A stretch of DNA of 46,279 bases from a virus. Under the pieces are notes generated by a model, which saw only the letters and a program-made list of their open reading frames with translations, did no database searches and was not told the origin of the DNA. Both the position numbers and the translations under genes were made by a program. The stretch covers positions 1 through 46,279 of the IMG/VR virus record IMGVR_UViG_3300044492_000070; one strand, written 5' to 3'. This document shows, piece by piece, positions 13,738 through 21,253 of the stretch (position 1 is its first letter; each line of letters opens with the position of its first letter).

Positions 13738-14111
13738 TGGGCTGGTACGAGGAGGCGTGTGCCGCCAAGCGCGTGATCGTCTGCGGCTCACGCTCATGGA
13801 CGGACGAGCAGTTGATCGCTGACACCCTGCTCTGCGTCCCCAACTGCACCATCGTCCACGGTGTCGCACCGAAGGGTGCCGATCGGTTGGCGGCGCGTGT
13901 CGCCCTACGCATGGAGCTACCCGTCGAGCCCCACCCTGCCGACTGGAAGACCTACGGCAAGGCGGCAGGCCCGATCCGCAACGAGGAGATGGCGAAAGCG
14001 GGGGCTGATCTGTGCATCGCATTCTGGGATGGGCAAAGCAAGGGCACACTCGACATGATGGGGCGGTGTCGAAAGCATGGCATCCCCCTGAAGGTCGTCG
14101 CACCCCGATAG
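13737..14111 (+). CDS. SLOG/DUF2493-like nucleotide-binding protein
   Basis: A 124-residue protein. VIVCGSRSWTDEQLI, VHGVAPKGADRLAARVA, HPADWKTYGKAAGPIRNEEM and ADLCIAFWDG are the consecutive motifs of the YspA/DUF2493 branch of the SLOG (Rossmann-like, DprA/LOG-related) superfamily. Members bind nucleotide-derived ligands; those in phages are usually of unknown role, possibly sensing or processing signalling nucleotides in defence conflicts. TGATG overlap with the preceding gene. Confidence 0.85.
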   Translation: MGWYEEACAAKRVIVCGSRSWTDEQLIADTLLCVPNCTIVHGVAPKGADRLAARVALRMELPVEPHPADWKTYGKAAGPIRNEEMAKAGADLCIAFWDGQSKGTLDMMGRCRKHGIPLKVVAPR

Positions 14112-14293
14112 GGCAACTGCTCTGCCACCTCGGACTGCACCAGTGGAATCAGGCCACCGTCCGTGACCAGGGCTGCATCTGGGACTGGGTCTGGTGCGAC
14201 AACATCGACTGCCCCCGCTACACGGAGCCGAAGGTCATGTTGATCGAGCGCGACCCCTACGCGAGGGAGATGGATGAAAGAGATCGAGCATGA
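14066..14293 (+). CDS. Small DUF1660-like zinc-binding protein
   Basis: The frame contains LLCHLGLHQWNQ followed by CIWDWVWCDNIDCPRY, like DUF1660-type prophage proteins (Cys..GxHxW..Cys-x2-Cys). The start is unclear: GTG 14066 is the best standard codon near the previous stop, though homology would begin around 14112. If GTG is right it overlaps the SLOG gene by 46 bp. Confidence 0.55.
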   Translation: MSKAWHPPEGRRTPIGQLLCHLGLHQWNQATVRDQGCIWDWVWCDNIDCPRYTEPKVMLIERDPYAREMDERDRA

Positions 14294-14504
14294 GGACGAG
14301 ATCGGTCAGGCCGTGACGTGGCGAGCAACTTGGGATTGCAAGTTGTGCGGCTACCGCAACGACGCGGCCGACCGTGACGGGATCAACGCCCATCAGGTAG
14401 CCCACCGATGGGCCGACAGAGAGGCAGCGGATGAAGAGGGAGGAAGCGGAGCAACTGGTGGCGTTCATGAGGGCGGCGCCGGGGTGGGGGCCGAACATCA
14501 ATGA
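14274..14504 (+). CDS. C2H2 zinc-finger-like protein partly made of the palindrome
   Basis: A 76-residue frame. WDCKLCGYRNDAADRDGINA followed by HQVAH is a C-x2-C...H-x3-H finger. The first Cys codon (TGC) comes from palindrome copy 9, which here carries G instead of C (GGATTGCAAG) and so encodes TWDCKL rather than TWDSKL. The last 24 residues, Gly-rich, overlap the next gene by 74 bp and may be dispensable. Confidence 0.6.
   Translation: MKEIEHEDEIGQAVTWRATWDCKLCGYRNDAADRDGINAHQVAHRWADREAADEEGGSGATGGVHEGGAGVGAEHQ
14327..14344. repeat. Dispersed palindrome copy 9 (in coding sequence)
   Basis: AACTTGGGATTGCAAGTT; the C-to-G change creates a zinc-finger Cys codon in the 14274 gene. Confidence 0.9.
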
Positions 14505-14955
14505 CGATCAGGCCGACTTCTACACCAACGCCCTAGAGACCATCGACGCCACCATCGCAAGCAAGGCGATCCTCGACGGGATCAGCGAGTGGAAGTTCGC
14601 CCCCTCGCTCGCTCAGATCTACGAGCGGGTGAAGATCGAGAAGGAGCAGTACAAGTACCGCCACGCGGTCGACCACCGGATCAACCTCCCCGACCGTGAG
14701 GCCATACCTCAGTGGGTGCAGCGCTGGATGTGCGCCCGGTACCTGCATGACAGGTTCGGGAGGGAGCGGGACGACCGCGTCTTCCCCGAGCAGAGACCCC
14801 ACCTGACGGGCGAGATGATGCCCGACGACGAGTGGGCGCAAGAGGCTGGGTCAGTTGACCCGGAGACGTTCTCTCGTCTCTTTGGTCACGTCACCGGGAG
14901 AGGGATTCCCGACGACGACCCGGCCACCATCGCGGAGCTTCTGTCCGGGCCGTAG
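14431..14955 (+). CDS. Possible helicase-loader-like protein
   Basis: A 174-residue protein. The N-terminal 75 residues (EEAEQLVAFMRAAPGWGPNI, DDQADFYTNALETID, SEWKFAPSLAQIYERVK) resemble the small helical domain of G39P/DnaB-loader-type phage proteins, where a helix bundle screens a range and ends in xFxPSxxxI. The C-terminal half is acidic and unrecognised. With no phage helicase, primase or polymerase visible, it could recruit the host replicative helicase. This is an inference from pattern and place. Confidence 0.5.
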   Translation: MKREEAEQLVAFMRAAPGWGPNINDDQADFYTNALETIDATIASKAILDGISEWKFAPSLAQIYERVKIEKEQYKYRHAVDHRINLPDREAIPQWVQRWMCARYLHDRFGRERDDRVFPEQRPHLTGEMMPDDEWAQEAGSVDPETFSRLFGHVTGRGIPDDDPATIAELLSGP

Positions 14956-15075
14956 GTCAGGCTTGGCGGATCGCTCCACACCTAGCGGCCCAAGTCAGGG
15001 CCGTGCCCAGGCCACGGAACCCCGTGGTACAGCCAGAGAAGGGACGAGACAATCACTCGTACACGATCCATCACC

Positions 15076-15447
15076 ATGCTGGTCGCCTTGATGGTGACCC
15101 TCGTTGCCGTGATCTTCGTGCAGTCAGCGAGGGCCGACAACTACGGCACGAACGCAAGGGAAGCGGCGTCGATGAAGGCTCTGATCTACCAGTACTTCGG
15201 CCACGGATGGAAGGGCGAGACGATGATCCGTTGTGCGCGAAGGGAGTCAGGCTTCAACCCCCGTGCCGCCAACTACGGCGACTCGAACGGCGGATCGTAT
15301 GGTCTGCTTCAGCTCAACGGCATTCACCGCTGGCGGGGTGAGACCTTGGCGCAGTTCCGTGCCAGGATGTGGAACCCGGTCACGCACTTGCAGGCGGCGG
15401 TGCGTCTCGCTCGAGGTGGCCTCGGCCCCTGGGGTGGCGGCTGCTGA
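15076..15447 (+). CDS. Secreted lysozyme/transglycosylase-like enzyme
   Basis: A 123-residue protein. Residues 1-21 form a signal peptide or signal anchor (MLVALMVTLVAVIFVQSARA, ARA-D cleavage). CARRESGFNPRAAN, then GGSYGLLQLNGIHRW, match the catalytic Glu and the SxGLxQ motif of SLT/goose-type lysozyme folds. It should cut peptidoglycan glycan strands outside the membrane. It is far from the lysis cassette and in the early region, so it may help lysis by host export. No clear Shine-Dalgarno precedes ATG 15076. About 120 bp upstream (14956-15075) has no gene. Confidence 0.8.
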   Translation: MLVALMVTLVAVIFVQSARADNYGTNAREAASMKALIYQYFGHGWKGETMIRCARRESGFNPRAANYGDSNGGSYGLLQLNGIHRWRGETLAQFRARMWNPVTHLQAAVRLARGGLGPWGGGC

Positions 15448-15553
15448 CGTAAGAGAACAGCCCCGGTGGACTGACTACAGGGTGAGAGAGGGTCGCGGCG
15501 TGTGGGTGACAACGTGGTGGTACAGCGCGGAACCAACCCCGGCGATCCCTCTC

Positions 15554-15883
15554 TCACTTCTGGAGCAGCAGCCTGACCCTGGCGTAGAGGGAGGGGTTGA
15601 CGGGGAGCGGGATGTGATCCTGGGCCGGGGGCATTAGGATGACCCTGCGAGAGCTTCGGCCACTTGCTGTAGCAGGGATCCCAGACTGGAAGTGGTCACC
15701 TGAGTTTCTTATCGTTTCATAAGAAACTCCCGCCATCGCATCCTCGAATGTCCCCTCGCTGAGACGGAACACGTCGATCTGGTTTCCGTCGCCGTCGATG
15801 ACGGGGATCTCCCAGATCACCTCCTCACCCGTGCAGGAGGGGCAGGGAGCGTAGAAACCGTGGTGTCGGCAGAAGTCGCTCAT
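15554..15883 (-). CDS. Leftward zinc-binding protein facing ssb
   Basis: A 109-residue protein starting at ATG 15883, MSDFCRHHGFYAPCPSCTGE: a CxHH..CPSC zinc knuckle, then an alpha/beta part with a basic turn (GRSSRRVILMP). It is the only leftward gene within the rightward early region; its start lies 43 bp from the SOS box at 15926-15939 and it is convergent with the lysozyme-like gene. Function unknown; its place suggests a regulator or an SOS-linked gene. Confidence 0.65.
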   Translation of the reverse strand: MSDFCRHHGFYAPCPSCTGEEVIWEIPVIDGDGNQIDVFRLSEGTFEDAMAGVSYETIRNSGDHFQSGIPATASGRSSRRVILMPPAQDHIPLPVNPSLYARVRLLLQK

Positions 15884-15925
15884 GCCATGAGTGTGCCTGT
15901 CACGGGGCAGTGCTGCCCAAGCGTG

Positions 15926-15939
15926 CGAACGCGCGTTCG
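15926..15939. promoter_or_regulatory. SOS-box (LexA operator) match
   Basis: CGAACGCGCGTTCG, a perfect 14-bp palindrome that fits the gram-positive/actinobacterial LexA operator CGAAC-N4-GTTCG, including the RNRY centre. It lies directly before the TATAAT at 15942-15947, where a bound repressor would block the promoter of ssb. No other GAAC-N4-GTTC site was noticed by eye. Confidence 0.75.
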
Positions 15940-15941
15940 GG

Positions 15942-15947
15942 TATAAT
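15942..15947 (+). promoter_or_regulatory. -10 box of the ssb operon promoter
   Basis: TATAAT, a perfect consensus, in GGGTATAATAGGTAGG. No good -35 is present at 17-18 bases. The start would be about 15954, giving a leader of nearly 60 bases with palindrome copy 10. A divergent TATTAT on the other strand (15949-15944) could serve the 15554-15883 gene, so one operator may control both sides. Confidence 0.65.
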
Positions 15948-15974
15948 AGGTAGGTGCAGGAAGGGCCAACAGTC

Positions 15975-15992
15975 AACTTGGAATCCCAAGTT
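15975..15992. repeat. Dispersed palindrome copy 10
   Basis: AACTTGGAATCCCAAGTT in the ssb leader, followed by GCACATCTCAAGGAGG and the ATG at 16013. Confidence 0.95.
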
Positions 15993-16012
15993 GCACATCT
16001 CAAGGAGGCACG

Positions 16013-16654
16013 ATGCTTCAGATTGTCGGAACCCTCACGGGTATCGAGTCACGCAACGGTGGCTGGTCGGCCATCGCCATCCTCGAAGAGGGGAACCAGT
16101 ACCCGAAGAAGCTCTCGACCAAGAAGCAGGAGCTGATCTCGGCCTCGGTCTCGCTCATGGGACAGCTTGTCACCGCTGCCTACAACGAGAGCGAGTCGAA
16201 CCAGACGAACCCCCACACCGGGAACCCGTACGTCAACCGCTACCTCGAGGCCATCACGCCCGGGGCGCAGCAGTTGGTACAGCCCGGTCAGCAGACGCAG
16301 CCGATCCAACAGCAGCAGGCTCCGGCTCAGACGAGTGGCGTCGGCACCCCCGGTACCACCATCCAGCACGTCGTCCCGCGTGACGAGCAGCGGGAGGAGC
16401 GGATCATGCGGCAGTCGGCGGCGAAGGTGGCCGCGGATCTCCTGCCTCTGCTCTCGCCCGAGTACCACAACCTCGGCTCGCTCGTTCAGATCGCGGAGCA
16501 GCTTGCCAAGTACTTCAAGGAAGGGGTCAACTGGGACACGGCCCCGATCCAGGGCGTCGGCCCCGCGCAGCCGCAGGGTGACGGGGCGCAGATGGCCCAC
16601 GACCAGGCGACCGAGCAGGCACCCGTCCACCCGGACGACGACATCCCCTTCTAG
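16013..16654 (+). CDS. ssb: Single-stranded DNA-binding protein
   Basis: A 213-residue protein. Residues 1-80 (LQIVGTLTGIESRNGGWSAI, AILEEGNQYPKK...) are consistent with an OB-fold. A Gln/Pro-rich linker follows (QQLVQPGQQTQPIQ), then a helical stretch, and it ends in DDDIPF, the acidic tip by which bacterial SSBs bind partner proteins. The body is not a close match to cellular Ssb, so this is a divergent phage type. AAGGAGG precedes the ATG. Control by an SOS box upstream fits a DNA-repair/replication role. A zinc-ribbon gene and a nuclease follow. Confidence 0.8.
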   Translation: MLQIVGTLTGIESRNGGWSAIAILEEGNQYPKKLSTKKQELISASVSLMGQLVTAAYNESESNQTNPHTGNPYVNRYLEAITPGAQQLVQPGQQTQPIQQQQAPAQTSGVGTPGTTIQHVVPRDEQREERIMRQSAAKVAADLLPLLSPEYHNLGSLVQIAEQLAKYFKEGVNWDTAPIQGVGPAQPQGDGAQMAHDQATEQAPVHPDDDIPF

Positions 16655-16656
16655 TC

Positions 16657-16911
16657 ATGGAGGGCGACCTCTCCATCTTCGAGATCGAGGCGATGATGAA
16701 TCGCCAGATCGACAAAGGGTTCACCTGCTGGCAGAAGTGGACGTGCCCCGCGTGCGGGTCGCGTCAGACGATGGACGTACCGGACACCCTCTACCTCTCC
16801 GGCCAATGCCAGGAGTGCGACACCGTCTCGCCCATCGTCACCTGCGGAATGATGATGGCCACGGTGGGCGACGGTGCCGAACTCATCCAGCGCTCGCTCG
16901 ATGAGACCTAA
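16657..16911 (+). CDS. Small zinc-ribbon protein
   Basis: An 84-residue protein. CPACGSRQTMDVPDTLYLSG then CQECDT make a Cys4 ribbon between helices. It starts two bases after the ssb stop. Its stop TAA is shared with palindrome copy 11 (CC-TAACTTGGG). Confidence 0.75.
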   Translation: MEGDLSIFEIEAMMNRQIDKGFTCWQKWTCPACGSRQTMDVPDTLYLSGQCQECDTVSPIVTCGMMMATVGDGAELIQRSLDET

Positions 16912-16927
16912 CTTGGGATTCCAAGTT
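16910..16927. repeat. Dispersed palindrome copy 11
   Basis: AACTTGGGATTCCAAGTT. Its first bases complete the stop codon of the 16657 gene; it is followed by CCACCAGAAAGGACGAC and the ATG at 16945. Confidence 0.95.
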
Positions 16928-16944
16928 CCACCAGAAAGGACGAC

Positions 16945-17877
16945 ATGACCAACCTCGAACAGTTCCTCGGAGGTGCGGAGATCTCTCCGCCCTCCGGGGA
17001 GCAGCGCCTGATCTGGCCCGACCGGATCAAGCACCTCAGTGCCTCGGCCCTCGGCATGTTCCGCCGCTGCCCGGAGCAGTTCCGCCACCGCTACATCCTC
17101 GGTGAGAAGGAGAAGCCGGGTGAGGCTCTCGTCATCGGCTCCATCTTCCACGAGGCGCTCGAGTTCAACTGGGAGCAGAAGGTCTCCTCGTTCGTCGACC
17201 GTCCTCTCGGTGAGGTGGTCGAGTACCTCGGTGATGTGGCGGTGCCGAAGGTTCTCGAAGAGGACGGCGGCGTCGACAACATCGCCTGGGACTCAGGTGA
17301 CCCACGCAAGGGTGAGCTCGTGGCACGCAACGACAGCGAGCGCCTGACCGCCGCGTACTACAAGCAGGTGGTTCCCCGGCTTCAGCCGCTCACGGTCGAG
17401 TCGAAGTTCGCCGTCGAGGACGAACGTCTCCCCGTGCCGCTGATCGGGTACATCGACCTTCAGGTCGGGGCGATGAACGACAAGGACGACCTCGTCCCCG
17501 ACCGGGTGATCGACCAGAAGACGGGCAAGCAGTCGGCCTCGAAGATGAAGCCGTCGTGGATGTTGCAGTCGGACATCTACTGCATGGCCACCAACCTGCC
17601 CGTCGAGTACCACTCGATCTCCCGGGCGAAGACGCCGAAGATCACGACCGGGTTGGAGTCGGCCGACCTGATCAACTACCCGAACAGCGTCCGGTTCAAG
17701 AACGTGATGGGCACGGCGGCGATGATGGCAGAGCAGATCGCCTGGATGTACACGCGCTATGGCCCGGACGAGACCTGGCCGACGACCGGGAAGTTCGCTG
17801 ACTTCTCGATGTCGTTCACCCCCTGCCAGATGTGCGGCTGGCGGAAGGTGTGCCCTGCCTGGGAGGGGGAGGTATGA
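16945..17877 (+). CDS. RecB/Cas4-like PD-(D/E)XK nuclease with Fe-S cluster
   Basis: A 310-residue protein. LSASALGMFRRCPEQFRHRY (Cys42), FHEALEF, IGYIDLQVG (catalytic Asp), VIDQKTGKQ (DxK), LQSDIYCMA (QxxxY) and CQMCGWRKVC (Cys294, 297, 303) give the complete order of the RecB-type nuclease family. The four Cys fit the iron-sulphur cluster of Cas4/AddB enzymes. It probably resects DNA ends for recombination or repair, working with the SSB two genes upstream. AGAAAGGACGAC is the ribosome site. ATGA overlap with the next gene. Confidence 0.9.
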   Translation: MTNLEQFLGGAEISPPSGEQRLIWPDRIKHLSASALGMFRRCPEQFRHRYILGEKEKPGEALVIGSIFHEALEFNWEQKVSSFVDRPLGEVVEYLGDVAVPKVLEEDGGVDNIAWDSGDPRKGELVARNDSERLTAAYYKQVVPRLQPLTVESKFAVEDERLPVPLIGYIDLQVGAMNDKDDLVPDRVIDQKTGKQSASKMKPSWMLQSDIYCMATNLPVEYHSISRAKTPKITTGLESADLINYPNSVRFKNVMGTAAMMAEQIAWMYTRYGPDETWPTTGKFADFSMSFTPCQMCGWRKVCPAWEGEV

Positions 17878-18479
17878 GCACCCGCCAGGAGAAGGTGCGG
17901 GAGGCGCTCGACAGCTACAGCCTCGTCCTTCAGGCCGCTGCTGCCGGGAAGGTGCCGAGGGCAGACCTTGTAGCCTCCGCTATGGAGGAGCGCACCGCCG
18001 CTCTTGCCGAGGTAGAGGAATGGGAGGCCGAAGTTCAACGCCTGGGTGACGATGTCGCGGAGCAGGCGCTAAGGATCATCGACCTGGGGCAGAAGGAGAA
18101 CGAAGCGGTCGCTCGCGCCGAGGCTGCGGAGGCCGAACGGGACGCATCTATCGCTGCCGCGATGGAATACCGTGCTGAACGCGACGACGCTGTTGGGTTC
18201 CGTGCCGCTTCGGACGCTTGGCAGAAGCGAGCGCAGGCTGCGGAGGCCGAACTGGCTCGCGTCAGCAAGGAGTACGCCGACTGGAAGGAAGCGTGGAACA
18301 AGCGCGAGGTCGCCTGCGAGGCTGCGGAGGCCGAAGCCGACAGACTCAAAGCCGCGCTGACCGAGTTACGGGACGCACACGAACTGCTGAAGGCGTCGAG
18401 GGCTAAGGACATGTACGACGCCCGTCTGGATGCCCTCTCCCGCAAGGCTCACGGCGACCCCTACCCGGAGATCCCATGA
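17874..18479 (+). CDS. Coiled-coil protein with internal repeats
   Basis: A 201-residue protein, nearly all coiled coil (EERTAALAEVEEWEAEVQRL, ...). The DNA phrase GCTGCGGAGGCCGAA occurs at about 18122, 18238 and 18319, giving AAEAE units spaced through the helix. Its first and last parts recur in the 18652-18921 gene. It may be a structural adaptor; no enzyme motif. Confidence 0.75.
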   Translation: MSTRQEKVREALDSYSLVLQAAAAGKVPRADLVASAMEERTAALAEVEEWEAEVQRLGDDVAEQALRIIDLGQKENEAVARAEAAEAERDASIAAAMEYRAERDDAVGFRAASDAWQKRAQAAEAELARVSKEYADWKEAWNKREVACEAAEAEADRLKAALTELRDAHELLKASRAKDMYDARLDALSRKAHGDPYPEIP

Positions 18480-18655
18480 CCGCCGTCATTGGAGGGCTTG
18501 GGCGATGCCCAAACTGCGGGAGCCAAGTTCGGGTTTCCGGCGATGGGCTAACCGTCAATCACTTCACACCCTGGACGCCAAAAGTGATCTGCGACGGGTC
18601 GAGAAGGACTCCAACAGGTGATGGAAGCCCAGCCAACAAAGCGGTTTCGCCATGA
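18476..18655 (+). CDS. Small Cys-containing protein between duplicated coil genes
   Basis: A 59-residue ORF, ATGA overlaps at both ends. RCPNCGSQVRVSGDGLTVNH then VICDGSR resembles a short zinc-ribbon start. Function unknown. Confidence 0.65.
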   Translation: MTAVIGGLGRCPNCGSQVRVSGDGLTVNHFTPWTPKVICDGSRRTPTGDGSPANKAVSP

Positions 18656-18921
18656 ATCAATCGGGACGCATGGAGAAGGTGCGGGAGGCGCTGGCATTTG
18701 AGGCGTTCACGGTGATGGACGAGGAACAGTGGATCGTGGACGCCGCTCTTGCCGAGGTAAAGGAATGGGAGGCACGGGCGAGGGACGACGACACCGCTCT
18801 TCGGCTCTGCCATCAGAACATCGAAGAGTTGGAGGCCGAAGCCGACAGACTCAAAGCCGCGCTGGACGAACTGCTGGAGTGGGCTGCTGCTGTCGCTCCC
18901 GCCGACCGGGACACGGCATGA
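18652..18921 (+). CDS. Coiled-coil protein, short duplicate of 17874-18479
   Basis: An 89-residue protein. EKVREAL, ALAEVKEWEA and EAEADRLKAAL match the larger protein, and the DNA is nearly identical in those parts (for example GAGAAGGTGCGGGAGGCGCT in both). It therefore arose by a recent duplication with loss of the middle. Confidence 0.7.
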   Translation: MNQSGRMEKVREALAFEAFTVMDEEQWIVDAALAEVKEWEARARDDDTALRLCHQNIEELEAEADRLKAALDELLEWAAAVAPADRDTA

Positions 18922-19418
18922 GGCTCGGCCCTGACACCCCGTTGAAGGATGCGAAGATCGAGTTGAACCGCAGGCTCATGGACAGGAAGCAGCACTTCTG
19001 TCCTTGCTGCTCGCAGGCAGCGCAGCTTCACCGCTGGTCGATCTACGGCACCGCGGCCGTCGCCCTGATCCTGCTGTACCGGACGGGTGACACCTCGAGG
19101 TTCGTCCACACCAACGAGATCAAGGGCCAGTGGTTCCGCGACCGGATCTACGCAGGGCAGGGTGACTGCTCTCGCCTCCGGCACTGGGGTCTGGTCGAGC
19201 GGGAGAAGGATCTCCGTCCCGATGGGGGGAAGTCCGGCAACTGGCGGGTCACACCGCTGGGCGCAGCGTTCGTCCTCGGTGAGGCGACAGTGCCGAAGTA
19301 CATCCTGATCTACGACAACGAGTTGAAGGGGATGGAGGGCGAGCATGTCTCCATCTCTGACGCCATCGGTGTCCCCTTCAACTACCGCGAACACATGGAC
19401 GGAGGTGGTGACGAGTGA
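18918..19418 (+). CDS. Winged-helix-like hypothetical protein
   Basis: A 166-residue protein. FCPCCSQAAQLHRW is a CxxC...H start; then a helix, then CSRLRHWGLVEREKDLRPDG and GNWRVTPLGAAFVLG, which looks like the recognition helix and wing of a winged helix. Probably binds DNA; family unnamed. It starts within ATGA of the previous stop. Confidence 0.65.
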   Translation: MRLGPDTPLKDAKIELNRRLMDRKQHFCPCCSQAAQLHRWSIYGTAAVALILLYRTGDTSRFVHTNEIKGQWFRDRIYAGQGDCSRLRHWGLVEREKDLRPDGGKSGNWRVTPLGAAFVLGEATVPKYILIYDNELKGMEGEHVSISDAIGVPFNYREHMDGGGDE

Positions 19419-20359
19419 AGCGTCAGGACTGGGAGACAGCCCTCTCTGTCCAGTCGGAAGTGCTGGCGATGATGGCGGGGCCGAACGGCAAGGAGTACCG
19501 GAACTTCTGGCTGATGGATCGGTACATGAAGTACGGCGAGCAGTCGACCTTGCCCTGCAAGATGGCCTTCGACTCGATGGTCGAAGACCTGATGGCAGCG
19601 GAGCCCTTGTGGGTCACGCCGGAGATGCACGACCTGACGCTCTCCGCGATGGAGACCTTCAACGCGAGGGAGCCGATGATCGAAGAGGACGTTCTCTTCC
19701 CGTGCGGGTTCGCCGTCCTGCCCACCCCGTTCGCAGGCGAGGACGTAGCAGGGAACATCGCTGTCTTCCGCTGCATCCACTGGCGGATGATCGACACCGA
19801 GATCGTGGTCGAGGACAGCGACGGCAACAGGCAGGAGGGCTGGCACAAGTGCATGAAGGTCACCCTCTGGTCGAACATCGACGACAAGGACGACTACACG
19901 AACGAGTGGATGAAGTCGGTGCCGGACAAGTGGGGCATCCTCCACACTACGGTGCTGCCTCTGATCGTCGCCCACGACCTCGTCCACACCAAGGGCGAGG
20001 GAGATGTCGACGCGCAGTGGGTCACCTACATCCGGGTGCTGCACCGCCTGATGTCTGAGAGGATCGTCACCTCGATGAGGTACCGACCCTCAAGGCCTGC
20101 TCGTCGTGAGGCATCGAGGCGGGGGATGCCGGAAGTCAGGGACGTGGTGGTGGTCGAGCTTCGCCGGGTGTCAGTGTCGAAGGACGAAGAACCCGGAGAG
20201 GCCCACTACTCTCACCGCTTCATGGTGCGAGGCCACTGGCGCAACCAGTGGTATCCATCGCTCAAGACGCATCGCCAGAAGTGGGTTCATGGCTACGTCA
20301 AAGGGCCGGAGGATCAGGAGCTTGTCTTGAAGGAACGTGTCTGGGTGTGGGACAGATGA
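19415..20359 (+). CDS. Hypothetical protein with basic C-terminal domain
   Basis: A 314-residue protein. The first 220 residues are an unrecognised alpha/beta domain (NIAVFRCIHWRMIDTEIVVE). After a basic linker (SRPARREASRRG) comes a domain ending HYSHRFMVRGHWRNQWYPSL and WVHGYVKGPEDQELVLKERV, a motif set found in actinobacterial plasmid and phage proteins of unknown function. ATGA overlap with both neighbours. Confidence 0.7.
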   Translation: MKRQDWETALSVQSEVLAMMAGPNGKEYRNFWLMDRYMKYGEQSTLPCKMAFDSMVEDLMAAEPLWVTPEMHDLTLSAMETFNAREPMIEEDVLFPCGFAVLPTPFAGEDVAGNIAVFRCIHWRMIDTEIVVEDSDGNRQEGWHKCMKVTLWSNIDDKDDYTNEWMKSVPDKWGILHTTVLPLIVAHDLVHTKGEGDVDAQWVTYIRVLHRLMSERIVTSMRYRPSRPARREASRRGMPEVRDVVVVELRRVSVSKDEEPGEAHYSHRFMVRGHWRNQWYPSLKTHRQKWVHGYVKGPEDQELVLKERVWVWDR

Positions 20360-21045
20360 CCCTCGCCCCAAGGATCGACCCGGAGATCAGGGGTGTCCCC
20401 GGGTCGAGAGCGGAGATGAACGTGACGTGCGCTGCACCAGCGTGCATCTCCCGCTCACAGCAGGGCCACCACATGTGGCCCCGGTCATATCTCCGTGGGC
20501 AGCCAACGGAGTGGGTGAGACTGCCATCGGGGAAGGTGGTCTCAAACGTGGTGGGGCTCTGCGTGCGCCATCACAACGATGTGACCGGGGCCATTGGTGG
20601 TCACAAGGCGATGATCCGGCTCGAGATGGGAGACCAGTTCATCTGGCTCCACAAGGGGATCACGTCGCAGTCGTGGGTGAACGAGGGGCCGCTTCATCCC
20701 CAGCCTGTGGACGGAGCGGAGGACAACTTGGAATCCCAAGTTGCCCACCACCACGTCGAGCTGGCGGAAGGGCAGCGGTGCGAGTCCTGCGGGTACGAGA
20801 AGCCCGTCAAGCGTAAGCCGGGGCCGAAGCGTTCACGCAAGACATGGTCGGCCCTAGTGCCCGACGACAGCGAGGACGGGGCGGAGATCCTCGACTCGCA
20901 CGTCGAGCAGATCGCGGCCTACCTCGGTCTCTCCACAGAGGAAGGCATCCGATCGGTCAGGTACCACGTTGTCGAGAAGGCGCTCTACTTCGTCGTGATG
21001 AACCCGCGCCTGTTCATCGAGGATCTAGGAGGTGGTGATGACTAG
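20356..21045 (+). CDS. HNH-like protein with a palindrome-coded linker
   Basis: A 229-residue protein. CAAPACISRSQQGHHMWPRS, then VVGLCVRHHNDVTGAIGGHK, has the Cys/HH/CxxH..N..H order of an HNH nuclease core. NLESQV (palindrome copy 12) joins it to a second part with CESCGYEKPVKRKPGPKR, basic and DNA-binding-like, and a helical tail. The start ATG at 20356 overlaps the previous stop (ATGA). It probably cuts or binds DNA. Confidence 0.7.
   Translation: MTLAPRIDPEIRGVPGSRAEMNVTCAAPACISRSQQGHHMWPRSYLRGQPTEWVRLPSGKVVSNVVGLCVRHHNDVTGAIGGHKAMIRLEMGDQFIWLHKGITSQSWVNEGPLHPQPVDGAEDNLESQVAHHHVELAEGQRCESCGYEKPVKRKPGPKRSRKTWSALVPDDSEDGAEILDSHVEQIAAYLGLSTEEGIRSVRYHVVEKALYFVVMNPRLFIEDLGGGDD
20725..20742. 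repeat. Dispersed palindrome copy 12 (in coding sequence)
   Basis: AACTTGGAATCCCAAGTT, encoding NLESQV between the two parts of the 20356-21045 protein. Confidence 0.95.
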
Positions 21046-21253
21046 CTACGCACTGGATGGGAGACGCTCGTTGGTCTTCCACTTCGTCAAGGAGTACCTC
21101 GCTGACAATGGCTACCCGCCTACGGTGAGGGAGATCGCGCAGGGGGTGGGCCTGTCCTCGACGGGCACGACGCAGATGCACCTCAACACCCTCCGCAAGA
21201 TGGGCCTGCTCGAAGGGGAGGGCAGGACACTGCGGCCCGTGAAGGCTGCGTGA
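21038..21253 (+). CDS. LexA-type winged-helix DNA-binding protein, no protease domain
   Basis: A 71-residue protein matching the LexA N-terminal domain: RSLVFHFVKEYLADNGYPPT, VREIAQGVGLSSTGTTQMHL, NTLRKMGLLEGEGRTLRPV. The Ser/Lys autoprotease domain of full LexA is absent. It could bind LexA-like operators (see 15926-15939) without responding to RecA, or the dispersed palindrome. ATG 21038 is chosen because AGGAGG lies six bases upstream and it overlaps the previous stop. Confidence 0.85.
   Translation: MTSYALDGRRSLVFHFVKEYLADNGYPPTVREIAQGVGLSSTGTTQMHLNTLRKMGLLEGEGRTLRPVKAA

Noticed and set aside
13737-14111. DprA as the name for the SLOG protein
   Set aside because: It has the short DUF2493 motif set and lacks the SAM and winged-helix parts of DprA.
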